NCBI RefSeq assembly: GCF_009377205.1
Contig: NZ_VJZE01000021.1
Coordinates: 1 to 43,931 of the forward strand
Reading direction: 5' to 3'
From: Streptomyces phyllanthi
GTDB taxonomy: Bacteria > Actinomycetota > Actinomycetes > Streptomycetales > Streptomycetaceae
Length of the DNA stretch: 43,931 nt
The position numbers were made by a program, and so were the translations under genes. How positions within the stretch are numbered: position 1 is the stretch's first letter; each line of letters starts with the position of its first letter. The notes under the pieces are model-generated. The model was given only the letters and a program-made list of their open reading frames with translations, searched no databases and had not been told where the DNA came from. Positions 8,252-16,481 of this stretch are shown here, in pieces.

Positions 8252-9436
8252 TCAGGCGCTCGCCGACGGGGTGTGTACGGCGTCGGCGGCGGCCAGGGCG
8301 TCGGCGACCAGGTCGGCGGTGTCCTCCGTGCCGGCGGCCAGCCGGACCAGGCCCAGCGGCACCGACTCGGCTATCTGGTCCTCGCTGAGCATCCCGCGCC
8401 ACATGGACGCCGGGTGCACGGCCAGGGACTCGACGCCGCCGAGACTGGCCGACCGGAGGGAGTAGCGCAGTTTGCCGAGGAAGGCGTCGGCGGTCTCGAA
8501 GCCGCCGGTGAACTCGATGCCGAGCGCCCCGCCGAAGCCGCTCATCTGACGGGCCGCCAGCTTGTGCTGCGGGTGCGACGCGAGGCCCGGATAGTGCACC
8601 TTCGCCACGGCCGGGTGCTCGCTGAGCGCCTGGGCGAGGGCAAGGCCGTTGGCGTTGTGCCGGGGCACCCGCAGAGGCAGGGTGCGCATGCCGCGCAGCA
8701 GCAGCCAGGCGTCGATGGGGCCGAGGGTGGCACCGGTGAGCAGCCCGACGTCCCAGATCCGGTCCAGGAGTTCGGCCGGTCCGGCGATCACTCCGGCGGA
8801 GACGTCGGAGTGGCCGTTGAGGTACTTGGTCGCGCTGTGCCAGACCAGGTCGATGCCGAGGTCCGCCGGACGCGAGTTCAGCGGGGTGGCGAAGGTGTTG
8901 TCCGCCAGGGTGAGTACGTCGTGTGCGCGGGCGAGGTCCGCGACGGCGCACAGGTCGGTGATCTGCAGCAGCGGATTGCTCGGGGACTCGACCAGGATGA
9001 GCCGGGTCTTGGGGGTGAGCGCCTTCGCGAACGCCTCCGGGTCGGTCTGGTCGACCTGGGTGGTGGACACGCCGAGGCGGGGCAGCAGGTTCAGCAGCAC
9101 TGAGCCCGTGCCGCCGTACGTGGACCTCTGCCCGATGACGTGGTCACCGGCGGACACCAGGGCCAGCACGGCGGTGGTGAGCGCGGCCATCCCGGACGCG
9201 GTGACCATCGCGGCCTCGGCGCCTTCGAGTGCGGCGACGACGGCCGCGACCTGGGCGTGGTTGGGGTTGCCGAAGCGGGTGTAGAAGTCCTTGCCGCGCG
9301 GTTCGACGGCGCCGCGTGCGAACGTCTCGCCGTCCTCGGCCGAGAACGCCGCGGTCTGGTAGATGGGCGGGGCCACGGCGCGGCTGGGGTGGATCTCGCG
9401 GTCGGCGTGGACGGTGAGGGTGCTGTTGCCCGGCAT
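8252..9436 (-). CDS. Cys/Met metabolism PLP-dependent lyase/synthase (cystathionine gamma-synthase family)
   Basis: 394 residues, normal family length. The PLP-binding lysine is K204 in HSATKYLNGHS; the phosphate-binding Tyr/Arg pair is in FYTRFGNPN (Y52, R54); SGMAAL and TYGGT are conserved. Where methionine gamma-lyases have an active-site Cys next to this Tyr (YGCT), this protein has Gly (YGGT). It is therefore not a classical MGL and is best called a cystathionine gamma-synthase/lyase-like enzyme. It is transcribed divergently from an Lrp/AsnC gene 152 bp away, which likely regulates it. It may process a sulfur or other amino acid imported by the adjacent permease. Confidence 0.85.
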   Translation of the reverse strand: MPGNSTLTVHADREIHPSRAVAPPIYQTAAFSAEDGETFARGAVEPRGKDFYTRFGNPNHAQVAAVVAALEGAEAAMVTASGMAALTTAVLALVSAGDHVIGQRSTYGGTGSVLLNLLPRLGVSTTQVDQTDPEAFAKALTPKTRLILVESPSNPLLQITDLCAVADLARAHDVLTLADNTFATPLNSRPADLGIDLVWHSATKYLNGHSDVSAGVIAGPAELLDRIWDVGLLTGATLGPIDAWLLLRGMRTLPLRVPRHNANGLALAQALSEHPAVAKVHYPGLASHPQHKLAARQMSGFGGALGIEFTGGFETADAFLGKLRYSLRSASLGGVESLAVHPASMWRGMLSEDQIAESVPLGLVRLAAGTEDTADLVADALAAADAVHTPSASA

Positions 9437-9526
9437 GGCTGGCCTTCCGTGGACATCGGTATGACGTCAGGAAGCCTGGCCGACCGACGCTCGGAGCGGG
9501 ACGGACCACGGCAACTTTGGCAGCAA

Positions 9527-9580
9527 ATTGCGCCTGGTAAGGACGCGCGATTGTGGTACTGAAACTCAACGCGCAATAAT
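9527..9580. promoter_or_regulatory. Divergent promoter with three ATTGCGC/GCGCAAT half sites
   Basis: ATTGCGC at 9527-9533, GCGCGATT at 9545-9552 and GCGCAATAAT at 9571-9580 form inverted and direct copies of one half site between the PLP-enzyme gene and the Lrp gene. AT-rich half sites arranged about the local Lrp gene are typical of Lrp autoregulatory operators. Inference only. Confidence 0.5.
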
Positions 9581-9591
9581 CTGCCGCCATG
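9577..9591 (+). promoter_or_regulatory. Candidate -10 box giving a leaderless Lrp mRNA
   Basis: TAATCT at 9577-9582 ends 6 bases before the ATG at 9589, so transcription would start at or beside the A of the start codon. No Shine-Dalgarno sequence precedes the ATG, consistent with a leaderless transcript, which is common in Streptomyces. Confidence 0.4.
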
Positions 9592-10041
9592 GACGAAGTG
9601 GACCGGTCGATTCTGGCCGTACTCGAAAAGAACGGCCGGATCAGCAACAACGAGCTCGCCGCCCGGGTCGGGCTGTCGCCGTCGCCGTGCCTGCGGCGTG
9701 TGCGGCAGCTGGAGGAGGCCGGGGTCATCCGCGGCTACCGGGCGCTGGTCGATCCCGCCGCGGTCGGCCGCAGCCTGCGGGTGTTCGCCGGGGTACGGCT
9801 GATGCGGCACACCCGCGCGGACGTGACCGCGTTCGAGCGCGGGATCACCCAGTTGTCCGAGGTGGTCGCCTGCCACCACATCACCGGCAACTTCGACTAC
9901 CTGCTCCAGGTCGAGGTGGCCGACCTGCCCGCCTACGAGGACTTCCACGCCAACCAACTGGCGGCCCTGCCCGGGGTCGCCACGGTGACCAGCTACGTCA
10001 CCATGAAGACGCTCTCCCCCGACATTCCGTCTCGCCCCTGA
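9589..10041 (+). CDS. Lrp/AsnC family transcriptional regulator
   Basis: 150 residues, the standard single-unit Lrp size. Residues 1-60 form the winged helix-turn-helix (MDEVDRSILAVLEKNGRIS, NNELAARVGLSPSPCLRRVRQLEEAG); residues 65-140 form the RAM/AsnC effector domain (ITGNFDYLLQVEVADLPAYEDF). It is divergent from the Cys/Met PLP-enzyme gene and probably controls that gene and itself in response to an amino acid. It ends 20 bp before the convergent PhzF gene. Confidence 0.93.
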   Translation: MDEVDRSILAVLEKNGRISNNELAARVGLSPSPCLRRVRQLEEAGVIRGYRALVDPAAVGRSLRVFAGVRLMRHTRADVTAFERGITQLSEVVACHHITGNFDYLLQVEVADLPAYEDFHANQLAALPGVATVTSYVTMKTLSPDIPSRP

Positions 10042-10065
10042 CACCCCATGGCGGTAGGGGGTCAG
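10038..10065. terminator. Candidate bidirectional hairpin between convergent genes
   Basis: CTGACACCCC (10038-10047) can pair with GGGGGTCAG (10057-10065) with one mismatch or bulge. The hairpin spans both stop codons of the converging Lrp and PhzF genes. No U-tract follows, as is usual in high-GC actinomycetes. Confidence 0.35.
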
Positions 10066-10910
10066 AGGGTGATGGTGCCGCGGACGCGGATGACGGCGGC
10101 GCCGCTGACCCAGACAGTGCCGTCGGGATCGGCGGTGACCTCGATGCGCGCGGCCCGTCCCAGCCTCGCGCCCTGTGAGACCCGGTAGGTGGAGGGCGCG
10201 GCGCCGGTGGAGGTGAGCCACTGCCCGACGCCGGCGTTCATGCTGCCGCACGCGGGATCCTCCGGCACACCCGCGCCCGGGGCGAAGGTACGCAACTCGA
10301 AGGCGCACTCGGCCCCCTCGGGGTAGGCGCCGATCGCGCCGACCATCGCGTCCGGGATGAGGGAGAGGTCGGGTTCGAGGGCGAGGACCTCCTCGGCCGT
10401 GGCCAGCTGGACCACGGCCCAGCCGGGACCGTTGTCCACCCACTGATGAGCCACGACCCGCTCCCGCGCGATCCCGAACGCAGCCACGATCCGATCCAGA
10501 TACCCGTCGTCGAGCGCACCGTCCCGAACCCGAGGCGGGGCGGCGAAGGACAACGTGTCCTCGCCGCGGCGCACGGTGACCAGGCCCGCCGCGCACTCCT
10601 GGACGATGCGGTCGGCGTGCCGCGGCGTGCCGCCGCCGTCCAGCCAGGCGCGCGCGGAGCCGAGGGTGGGGTGCCCGGCGAACGGCAGCTCGCCTCCCGG
10701 GGTGAAGATCCGCAGCCGGTAGTCCGCCTCCGGGACGGTAGGCGGCAGGACGAACGTGGTCTCGGACAGATTCGTCCAACGCGCCAGCCGCTGCATCTCC
10801 TCCCCGGTCAGGTCCGTCCCGTCCAGAACCACCGCGACCGGATTACCGGAGTAGGGGCTCGTGGAGAACACATCGACCTGCACGAAAGAACGGGTACGCG
10901 ACATGGCCAT
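10062..10910 (-). CDS. PhzF-family isomerase/epimerase
   Basis: 282 residues from the ATG at 10910, which has GAGAGG 6 nt upstream; a second ATG two codons later is possible. PhzF hallmarks are visible: VDVFSTSPYSGNPVAVVLDG at the N-terminus, the catalytic Glu in NLSETTFVLPP, RIFTPGGELPFAGHPTLGSA, and in the C-terminal half FAPGAGVPEDPACGSMNA. Members have a diaminopimelate-epimerase-like two-lobed fold and catalyse proton shifts on cyclohexadiene or similar substrates, but most are uncharacterised. Upstream lies a compact set of overlapping inverted repeats that may control it. Its reaction in this neighbourhood is unknown. Confidence 0.9.
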   Translation of the reverse strand: MAMSRTRSFVQVDVFSTSPYSGNPVAVVLDGTDLTGEEMQRLARWTNLSETTFVLPPTVPEADYRLRIFTPGGELPFAGHPTLGSARAWLDGGGTPRHADRIVQECAAGLVTVRRGEDTLSFAAPPRVRDGALDDGYLDRIVAAFGIARERVVAHQWVDNGPGWAVVQLATAEEVLALEPDLSLIPDAMVGAIGAYPEGAECAFELRTFAPGAGVPEDPACGSMNAGVGQWLTSTGAAPSTYRVSQGARLGRAARIEVTADPDGTVWVSGAAVIRVRGTITL

Positions 10911-10990
10911 CGACACCTCTCGGTAGCTGCGGCGGGCTCTGCGCATCCTGCCCTCGGCGGAAGCAGGACCATCCCAGCGGCGCCGGCCCA

Positions 10991-11034
10991 GTGGCGACAG
11001 GGCCAGTCGCCACAAAGTGGATTGACTGGCCCTG
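10991..11034. promoter_or_regulatory. Two overlapping, mutually exclusive inverted repeats
   Basis: GTGGCGAC (10991-10998) pairs perfectly with GTCGCCAC (11006-11013). CAGGGCCAGTC (10998-11008) pairs perfectly with GACTGGCCCTG (11024-11034). The arms overlap, so only one hairpin can form at a time. The block lies between the stop codon of the YtcJ-like gene (11054) and the PhzF start (10910), all minus strand. It could be a regulator operator, an attenuator or a terminator. Confidence 0.55.
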
Positions 11035-11053
11035 CCGTGAGGAGGGGCCGTGT

Positions 11054-12670
11054 TCACCGGGTGGTGGGTGTGACCTGGAGGCCGCCGACGAAGGTGTGGG
11101 TGGGGTTCAGGTCCCGCAGGGTGTCGCCGGAGCAGTGGGCCGGGTCCCGGTCCCAGACGGTGAAGTCGGCGAGGCGGCCGGGGGTGAGAGTGCCACGCAG
11201 ATGCTCCTCACCGGTCAGCCGGGCGGCGCCCGCGGTGTGCAGGGTGAGGGCCTCGTCGTAGGTGATGGCATGTTCGGGGCCCTTGACGCCGATGACGGTC
11301 TGCCGGGTGGTCATGCCCCACATCGAGCGCATGGCGCCGAACTGGCCGACGGGGAAGTCGGATCCGGCGCTGACCTGGGCTCCCAGGTCGATCCAGCCGC
11401 GGGCGGGAAAGAGGCGGGCCACGCGTTCCGGACCCCAGAAACCCTCCTCCACCTCGGCGGTGTCGTGCAGCAGCGGCTGCTGGATGGTGACGGGGATGCC
11501 CAACGCGACGGCACGGGCCTGCTGTTCGGGGCCGGCCAGGCCCCCGTGCTCCATCACCAGCGTGCCGGCGGGCAGACCGGGGTTGCGCTCAAGGACGCGC
11601 TCGTAGACATCCAGGAGAGTGCGTACCGCGCGGTCGCCGTAGGCGTGCGTGCCGACCCGCCAGCCGCGCCGGACGACCGCCTCGACCGCCTCGACCAACG
11701 CGTCGGGCTCCCAGATCAGCATCCCGGAGAAGGCGTGGTCACATGCGTACGGCTCCTCGGTGGCCCCGGCCTCCAGACCGCCGTCGAGCCCGAACTTCAC
11801 ACCCCACACCGACAGCCACGGGTCGGAGGTGTCACGCCACTCCTCCATGACGTCGAGCAGGTCCTCCACCTGGGCCGCGCTGGTGAATCCGAGCGCAGAG
11901 ATCAGCGCCCGCACGCGGATGCTGAGCGCCCCCGCCGCACGGGCCGCCAGGAGCACCGCGTAGTCCTCGGGGGTGACCGCGCAGTCGCGTATGGTCGCGA
12001 TGCCCGTGGCGGCGTAGTCGCGGCTGGCCAGGCGCAGTCCGTCAATGCGTTCGGCCCGGTCAGGGGCCGGGACCAGGTGCTCCACCAGGTGCAGGGCGTT
12101 GTCGATCAGCCGGCCGTCCAGCTTGCCGTCGCTGCCGCGGCCAATGGTGCCCCCAAGCGGTACGGGGGTGTCCTCGGTGATGCCCGCCAGACGGAGCGCG
12201 TAGGTGTTGACGATGTCGTTGTGGCCGCCGCGCTTGACCAGGACCGGGTGCCGGTCGGTGGCCATGTCGAGTTCGGCCGCCGTGGGCATGCGGCGCTCGG
12301 CCAAGTTGAGTTCCTGCCAGTTGGTAGTGGTGCGGATCCATTCGCCCTCGGGGGTGACAGCGGCCCGCTGCCGGATCAGGTCGAGGAACTCGGGGATGTT
12401 CCGGGCCCGGTGCACGGGGACGTCGTGGGCACCGAGCGCCGCGAAGATCAGGTGGGTGTGGGTGTCGTCGAAGGCGGGCAGCACGGTGGCGCCGGGCAGG
12501 TCGTGCACCGTCGTTCCCTCGCTCACGAGGTGGTCGAGGCCGTGGGGGTCGGCTGAGACGGCGGCGATACGGTCGCCGCGCACGGCCAGGGCCCGCTGCA
12601 CAGCCTGACCGGGCACCAGGGTGTGCACCGCCTCGGCGCGGATCAACAGGTCGGCTCCGTGATCAGTCAT
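11054..12670 (-). CDS. YtcJ-like metal-dependent amidohydrolase (amidohydrolase 3 family)
   Basis: 538 residues from the ATG at 12670, supported by GGGAG about 8 nt upstream. The N-terminal sandwich (LLIRAEAVHTLVPGQ) leads to the metal motif DDTHTHL. Other family signatures are GHNDIVNTYALRLAGI, GVKFGLDGGLEAGA, GTHAYGDRAVRTLLDVYE and SAGSDFPVG near the C-terminus with the last metal-ligand Asp. This family hydrolyses amides, N-substituted amino acids or similar compounds; the substrate is unknown. It is divergent from the tandem Lrp gene (about 130 bp apart), probably its regulator, and 143 bp upstream of phzF. Confidence 0.88.
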   Translation of the reverse strand: MTDHGADLLIRAEAVHTLVPGQAVQRALAVRGDRIAAVSADPHGLDHLVSEGTTVHDLPGATVLPAFDDTHTHLIFAALGAHDVPVHRARNIPEFLDLIRQRAAVTPEGEWIRTTTNWQELNLAERRMPTAAELDMATDRHPVLVKRGGHNDIVNTYALRLAGITEDTPVPLGGTIGRGSDGKLDGRLIDNALHLVEHLVPAPDRAERIDGLRLASRDYAATGIATIRDCAVTPEDYAVLLAARAAGALSIRVRALISALGFTSAAQVEDLLDVMEEWRDTSDPWLSVWGVKFGLDGGLEAGATEEPYACDHAFSGMLIWEPDALVEAVEAVVRRGWRVGTHAYGDRAVRTLLDVYERVLERNPGLPAGTLVMEHGGLAGPEQQARAVALGIPVTIQQPLLHDTAEVEEGFWGPERVARLFPARGWIDLGAQVSAGSDFPVGQFGAMRSMWGMTTRQTVIGVKGPEHAITYDEALTLHTAGAARLTGEEHLRGTLTPGRLADFTVWDRDPAHCSGDTLRDLNPTHTFVGGLQVTPTTR

Positions 12671-12801
12671 CGTCTTCTCCCTCATCTCGTGGGTGCCGGA
12701 TCCGAACGGGTTGTTCGGTGACGAGACTGTTGTAGGCGGGGCACGGGGAATCAACGCCAATCGAAAGGCCCATACAAAGAAAGCACGCCACAACTTCGGC
12801 C

Positions 12802-12816
12802 TATGATGCAGATCAT
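12802..12816 (+). promoter_or_regulatory. Candidate -10 (TATGAT) with ATGAT-N4-ATCAT palindrome
   Basis: TATGAT at 12802-12807 is a good -10 box and would place the transcript start at about 12815, exactly at an in-frame ATG. The same bases form a perfect 5-bp inverted repeat (ATGAT 12803-12807, ATCAT 12812-12816). This fits an autoregulated leaderless start. Confidence 0.4.
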
Positions 12817-13774
12817 GAGACAGGTGCTCGACGAGACCGATCGGCGAATCGCGGCAGCGCTGGTCGCCTCGCCGCGCGCCTCCTGGCGTGAGGTGGCCCG
12901 CTGTCTGGGTCTGTCAGAGCGGACCGTCGTACGCCGTGTGGCCCTCCTCTACGCCGACGGCACCCTGCGTGCGACCGTCGTACGCAACCCGGCACGCTTC
13001 CCGCACCTGATCCCCGTCGCCCTGCGCATCCGCTGCCGTCCCAACAAGATCCGTCAGGTCGCCCAGGCGCTGGCCCGCCGCAGCGACACCGTCTGGGTCG
13101 ACATCCTCGGGGGCGGCGACGAGATCTCCACGATCTTCTTCCTGGAGGGACAGGAAGCCCGCAACAACCTGCTGCTGCGCGACCTGGCCGCCACCGACGC
13201 CGTCGGCACCTGGACCGCCCACACCCTGCTGCGCGTCTTCCCCACAGCGTTCCGCTGGACCGCCGGTCTCCTCACACCCCGAGAACTGGCCGACCTCGTC
13301 CCCGAGCCCGCGTCGCCGGCACCGTCGTACACATGTCTCGACATCGACAGCGCGTTGATCGCAGGGCTGACCGAGGACGGCCGGGCGACCTACACGGACC
13401 TGGCCCGCCGCGCAGGCACCACCGCGCTCACTGCCCGCCGACGCCTCGAAGCTCTCGTGGACGGCCAGGTGCTGCGCCTGGCCACCGAACTCGATCTCGC
13501 ACTGCTCGGCGCGCAGACCGAGGCGTTGCTGTGGATCGTCGTACAGCCAGGTGTACTGCAGGAGGCCGCGCAGACGCTGAGCACCCACCCGCACGTCCGG
13601 TTCTGCGCCGCCACCACCGGTCCCGCCAATCTGGTCGTCGCTGTCGCCGCCGCGAACCTCGACGCCCTCTACACCTTCCTCACCGACACCGTCGGCCCCC
13701 TAGACGGAGTCACCGCCATCGACACCACCCCGTTGCTGGCGACCGTCAAACGGACGGGCTTGATCCGCCGCTGA
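12815..13774 (+). CDS. Tandem Lrp/AsnC regulator (two HTH and two effector domains)
   Basis: 319 residues from the ATG at 12815; in-frame ATGs at 12803 and 12806 are alternatives but lack a ribosome site. It is twice the usual Lrp length because it contains two Lrp units. Unit one has HTH at 5-50 (DETDRRIAAALVASPRASW, SERTVVRRVALLYADG) and an effector domain to about 145. Unit two has HTH at about 175-220 (LDIDSALIAGLTEDGRATY, TALTARRRLEALVDG) and effector domain to the C-terminus (ATTGPANLVVAVAAANLDALYTFL). It is divergent from the YtcJ-like amidohydrolase gene, its likely target. Confidence 0.9.
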   Translation: MRQVLDETDRRIAAALVASPRASWREVARCLGLSERTVVRRVALLYADGTLRATVVRNPARFPHLIPVALRIRCRPNKIRQVAQALARRSDTVWVDILGGGDEISTIFFLEGQEARNNLLLRDLAATDAVGTWTAHTLLRVFPTAFRWTAGLLTPRELADLVPEPASPAPSYTCLDIDSALIAGLTEDGRATYTDLARRAGTTALTARRRLEALVDGQVLRLATELDLALLGAQTEALLWIVVQPGVLQEAAQTLSTHPHVRFCAATTGPANLVVAVAAANLDALYTFLTDTVGPLDGVTAIDTTPLLATVKRTGLIRR

Positions 13775-13846
13775 TGCGCGGGACAGTGCTCCCGCCGAAC
13801 TCGACGTCACGCGGGAGGCGAACACCCGGTTTGCTCGCTGACCGGC

Positions 13847-13993
13847 CGCTCCTCGGTCGCCCAGCACCAGCAGATCATCGAACGGTGCGAGGCCGGTGAC
13901 GTGGAAGGGGCGGCTGCCGCGGTCCGGGAGAACTGGGAGACGCTCACACCGTTGATCGACGGCCTGCTGACGGACATCGACGTCACACGCTGA
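13847..13993 (+). pseudogene. 3' remnant of a GntR/FCD-type regulator gene
   Basis: An open frame reads RSSVAQHQQIIERCEAGD then EGAAAAVRENWETLTPLIDG and ends at TGA 13991-13993. This is the last helix pair of an FCD ligand domain of a GntR regulator (pattern: HxxIxxAxxxGDxxxAxxAxxxH). The frame has no start codon back to the upstream stop at 13772-13774, and no HTH domain is present, so it is a decayed fragment about 49 codons long. Homology is judged by eye from the pattern. Confidence 0.5.
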
Positions 13994-14033
13994 GCCTCAG
14001 CAAACGCGCCTCACACGGCTTTGGCTGACGCTC

Positions 14034-16481
14034 TCATGGCGGCTCGGTGGCAACGTTCAAGGGCTGCTCGCACCAGATGGTCTTACCTCTGCGGCTGTGC
14101 CGGGTGCCCCAGCGCTGGGTGAGCTGCGCGACCAGCAGCAGGCCGCGGCCGCCCTCGTCGAAGACGCGTGCCCGGCGCAGATGGGGGGCCGTGCTGCTGG
14201 CGTCCGAGACCTCGCAGATCAGCGCGGTGTCCTTGATCAGTCGCAGGTGGACGGGTGCGGCTCCGTACCGGATCGCGTTGGTGACGAGTTCACTGACGAC
14301 CAGTTCGGTGACGAAGCCCATGTCCGTCAGTCCCCACGCCTCAAGCCGGTCCATGACCCAGGAGCGGGTGCCCGACACGGCGGCGGGATCCCCGGGCACC
14401 TCGACAGCGGCGACCTTGTCCTCGTGGAGGGCACGGGTGCGGGCGATCAACAGAGCCACGTCGTCGGCGGGAGGACCGGGCAGCAGTGCTTCGAGGACGG
14501 CGTCGCACCGCGCGTCCGGTGAGGGCGCCGGCCGGGCGAAGGCGTCTTTGAGCCTTCGGAGTCCATCGTCGATGTCCGCGGTAGGGGACTCGATCAGTCC
14601 GTCGGTGTAAAGGGCGATCTCGCTGCCCTCCGGCACGCGCAGTTCGGTGGTTTCGAAAGGCAGCCCGCCCAGACCGAGGGGTGGGCCGACCATCACGTCG
14701 AGGAGGGTGGCCACGCCGTCCGGGGCCAAGAGGACGGGGGGAGGATGGCCGGCACTGGCGATGGAGCATCTTCTGGAGACGGGGTCGTAGACCATGTACG
14801 TGCAAGTGGCCCAGGTGTCCTGCACGGGTGTCTCGGCCGGGTCGGTGCCTTCCGTGGCGGCAAGATGGCTGAGCAGGTCATCGAGTTGGGTGAGCAGCTC
14901 GTCCGGAGGAAGGTCGACATCGGCGAGTGTGCGTACCGCGGTGCGCAGCCGGCTCATGGAAGCGGAGGCGTGCAGGCCGTGCCCGGCCACATCTCCGACG
15001 ACCAGGGCCACCCGCGCTCCGGACAGGGGGATCACGTCGAACCAGTCGCCTCCGACACCGGACTGGGAGCTTGTCGGCAGGTATCGGCAGGCGGCTTCCA
15101 CTGCGGACTGGCGTGGCAGCTGCTGCGGAAGCAGACTGCGCTGCAGAACGAGGGAAGCGGTCCGTTCCCGGGTGAAGCGGCGGGCGTTGTCCAGGCTGAT
15201 CGCCGCTCTGGTCACGATCTCCTCGGCGAGGACGAGATCCTCCTGCTCGAACGGCTCGTTCCGGGACCGGCAGAAGACCGTCACCCCGAGGGTCGTGCCG
15301 CGCGCCCGCACCGGTACCAGAAGCCAGGAGTGGAATGCGTACGTCTTCGCTCTCGCGGCGCGCACCGGATCATCGGCGAACCACGACTCGATGTGAGGGT
15401 CCATGGCCCGCAGGAGCACGGGTACTCCGGCCAGGAGACAGCGGGCCGGAGGCGAATGCCAGGGGTAGATGTCGATCTCGCCCTGCCTGACCACGGCTTC
15501 CGGAGCTCCGTCATGGATCGACTTGTGGGCCATCCGGCGCAGTACGGCTCCGCCGGTGACCGGGCCGGGCTCCTCGCCCCGGAGCAAGGGCTCAAGGAGG
15601 TCGACACTGACGAAGTCGGCCAGACGCGGGACGGCGACACCGGCGAGTTCCTGTGCGGTCGTCCCCACGTCCAGTGTGCTGCCGATGCGCGTACTGGCTT
15701 CGTTGAGGATGGCGAGCCGCTCGCGGTACAGATGCTGTGCGGTGACGTCGTGGACCGTGGCGCACACTCCTAGCAGCCGACCGTCTCGGTCGCGCAGCAG
15801 GGAGGCATCGGCCGAGAAGACGTGGTCGTGGTCCGGGTCGGCCGGGGTGCGTCCCCGGACGATGAAGCTTTCCGCCGGAATGCCGGTCCGCAGCACCTGC
15901 TGCATACGGCGCTCCCACCGTTCGGCATCCGGGCCGGCCAGAACGTCCGTGATCTGCCGTCCGAGCCGCTCCTGTTGTGGCATGCCGACCATGCGGCTCA
16001 TCGCGACGTTCTGGCCCACGCACTGCAGATCGGTGTCATAGACGGTCAGGGCGACCGGCGAAGCCTTGAGCAGCCAGTCCAGGATCGCCACCTCGTCATG
16101 GAGCGCTGGCGACGACGCCGCGGCCTCGTCCGTCCAGGCAAGCATCAGCAGGCACGAGCCGTCGTCTCCCGGGCGGGACAGTGCGTACCTTCGCGCCGAG
16201 AGGGTGACCCGCCGACGGTCCGCGTGCCGAAGGATCAGTTCTCCTACCCACCCGTCCCGGGCCCGGTGCAGAGCCCCGTCACCGGGCGCCGCGTCGCGGT
16301 CCGCAAGGAGGTCTCCCACTGGCCGTCCCACGACTTCGTCGGCGGCGTACCCCAGGAGTCGCACAGCACCCGTACTCCACGCCGTGACGATGCCGTCACC
16401 GTCCACCGTGATCACGGCAGGGCTGTCGGCGGAGGACGCAGGCCGGTCGCGGCCGTCCTTCGCAGCGTCTGACTCGTTCAT
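14034..16481 (-). CDS. Multidomain PP2C (SpoIIE-type) phosphatase: PAS-PAS-GAF-PP2C-HATPase
   Basis: 815 residues from the ATG at 16481 (AGGGG 7 nt upstream; a GTG five codons earlier is less likely). Domains in order: PAS at about 20-120 (ITVDGDGIVTAWSTGAVRLLGY), PAS at 135-265 (SPVALTVYDTDLQCVGQN), GAF at 270-440, SpoIIE-type PP2C at 460-670 (GGDWFDVIPLSGARVALVVG, DVAGHGLHASASMS, ASAGHPPPVLL, ALYTDGLIE), and a C-terminal anti-sigma-type HATPase at 690-815 (VSELVTNAIRYGAAPVHLRL, DEGGRGLLLVAQL). In Streptomyces such proteins dephosphorylate anti-sigma antagonists and may act as kinases on them, linking a signal to a sigma factor. No partner genes lie nearby. It is divergent from the FixL-like kinase gene. 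Confidence 0.93.
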   Translation of the reverse strand: MNESDAAKDGRDRPASSADSPAVITVDGDGIVTAWSTGAVRLLGYAADEVVGRPVGDLLADRDAAPGDGALHRARDGWVGELILRHADRRRVTLSARRYALSRPGDDGSCLLMLAWTDEAAASSPALHDEVAILDWLLKASPVALTVYDTDLQCVGQNVAMSRMVGMPQQERLGRQITDVLAGPDAERWERRMQQVLRTGIPAESFIVRGRTPADPDHDHVFSADASLLRDRDGRLLGVCATVHDVTAQHLYRERLAILNEASTRIGSTLDVGTTAQELAGVAVPRLADFVSVDLLEPLLRGEEPGPVTGGAVLRRMAHKSIHDGAPEAVVRQGEIDIYPWHSPPARCLLAGVPVLLRAMDPHIESWFADDPVRAARAKTYAFHSWLLVPVRARGTTLGVTVFCRSRNEPFEQEDLVLAEEIVTRAAISLDNARRFTRERTASLVLQRSLLPQQLPRQSAVEAACRYLPTSSQSGVGGDWFDVIPLSGARVALVVGDVAGHGLHASASMSRLRTAVRTLADVDLPPDELLTQLDDLLSHLAATEGTDPAETPVQDTWATCTYMVYDPVSRRCSIASAGHPPPVLLAPDGVATLLDVMVGPPLGLGGLPFETTELRVPEGSEIALYTDGLIESPTADIDDGLRRLKDAFARPAPSPDARCDAVLEALLPGPPADDVALLIARTRALHEDKVAAVEVPGDPAAVSGTRSWVMDRLEAWGLTDMGFVTELVVSELVTNAIRYGAAPVHLRLIKDTALICEVSDASSTAPHLRRARVFDEGGRGLLLVAQLTQRWGTRHSRRGKTIWCEQPLNVATEPP

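Noticed and set aside
8252..9436. Methionine gamma-lyase assignment
   Set aside because: The diagnostic Cys beside the active-site Tyr is Gly here, so only the family-level name is given.
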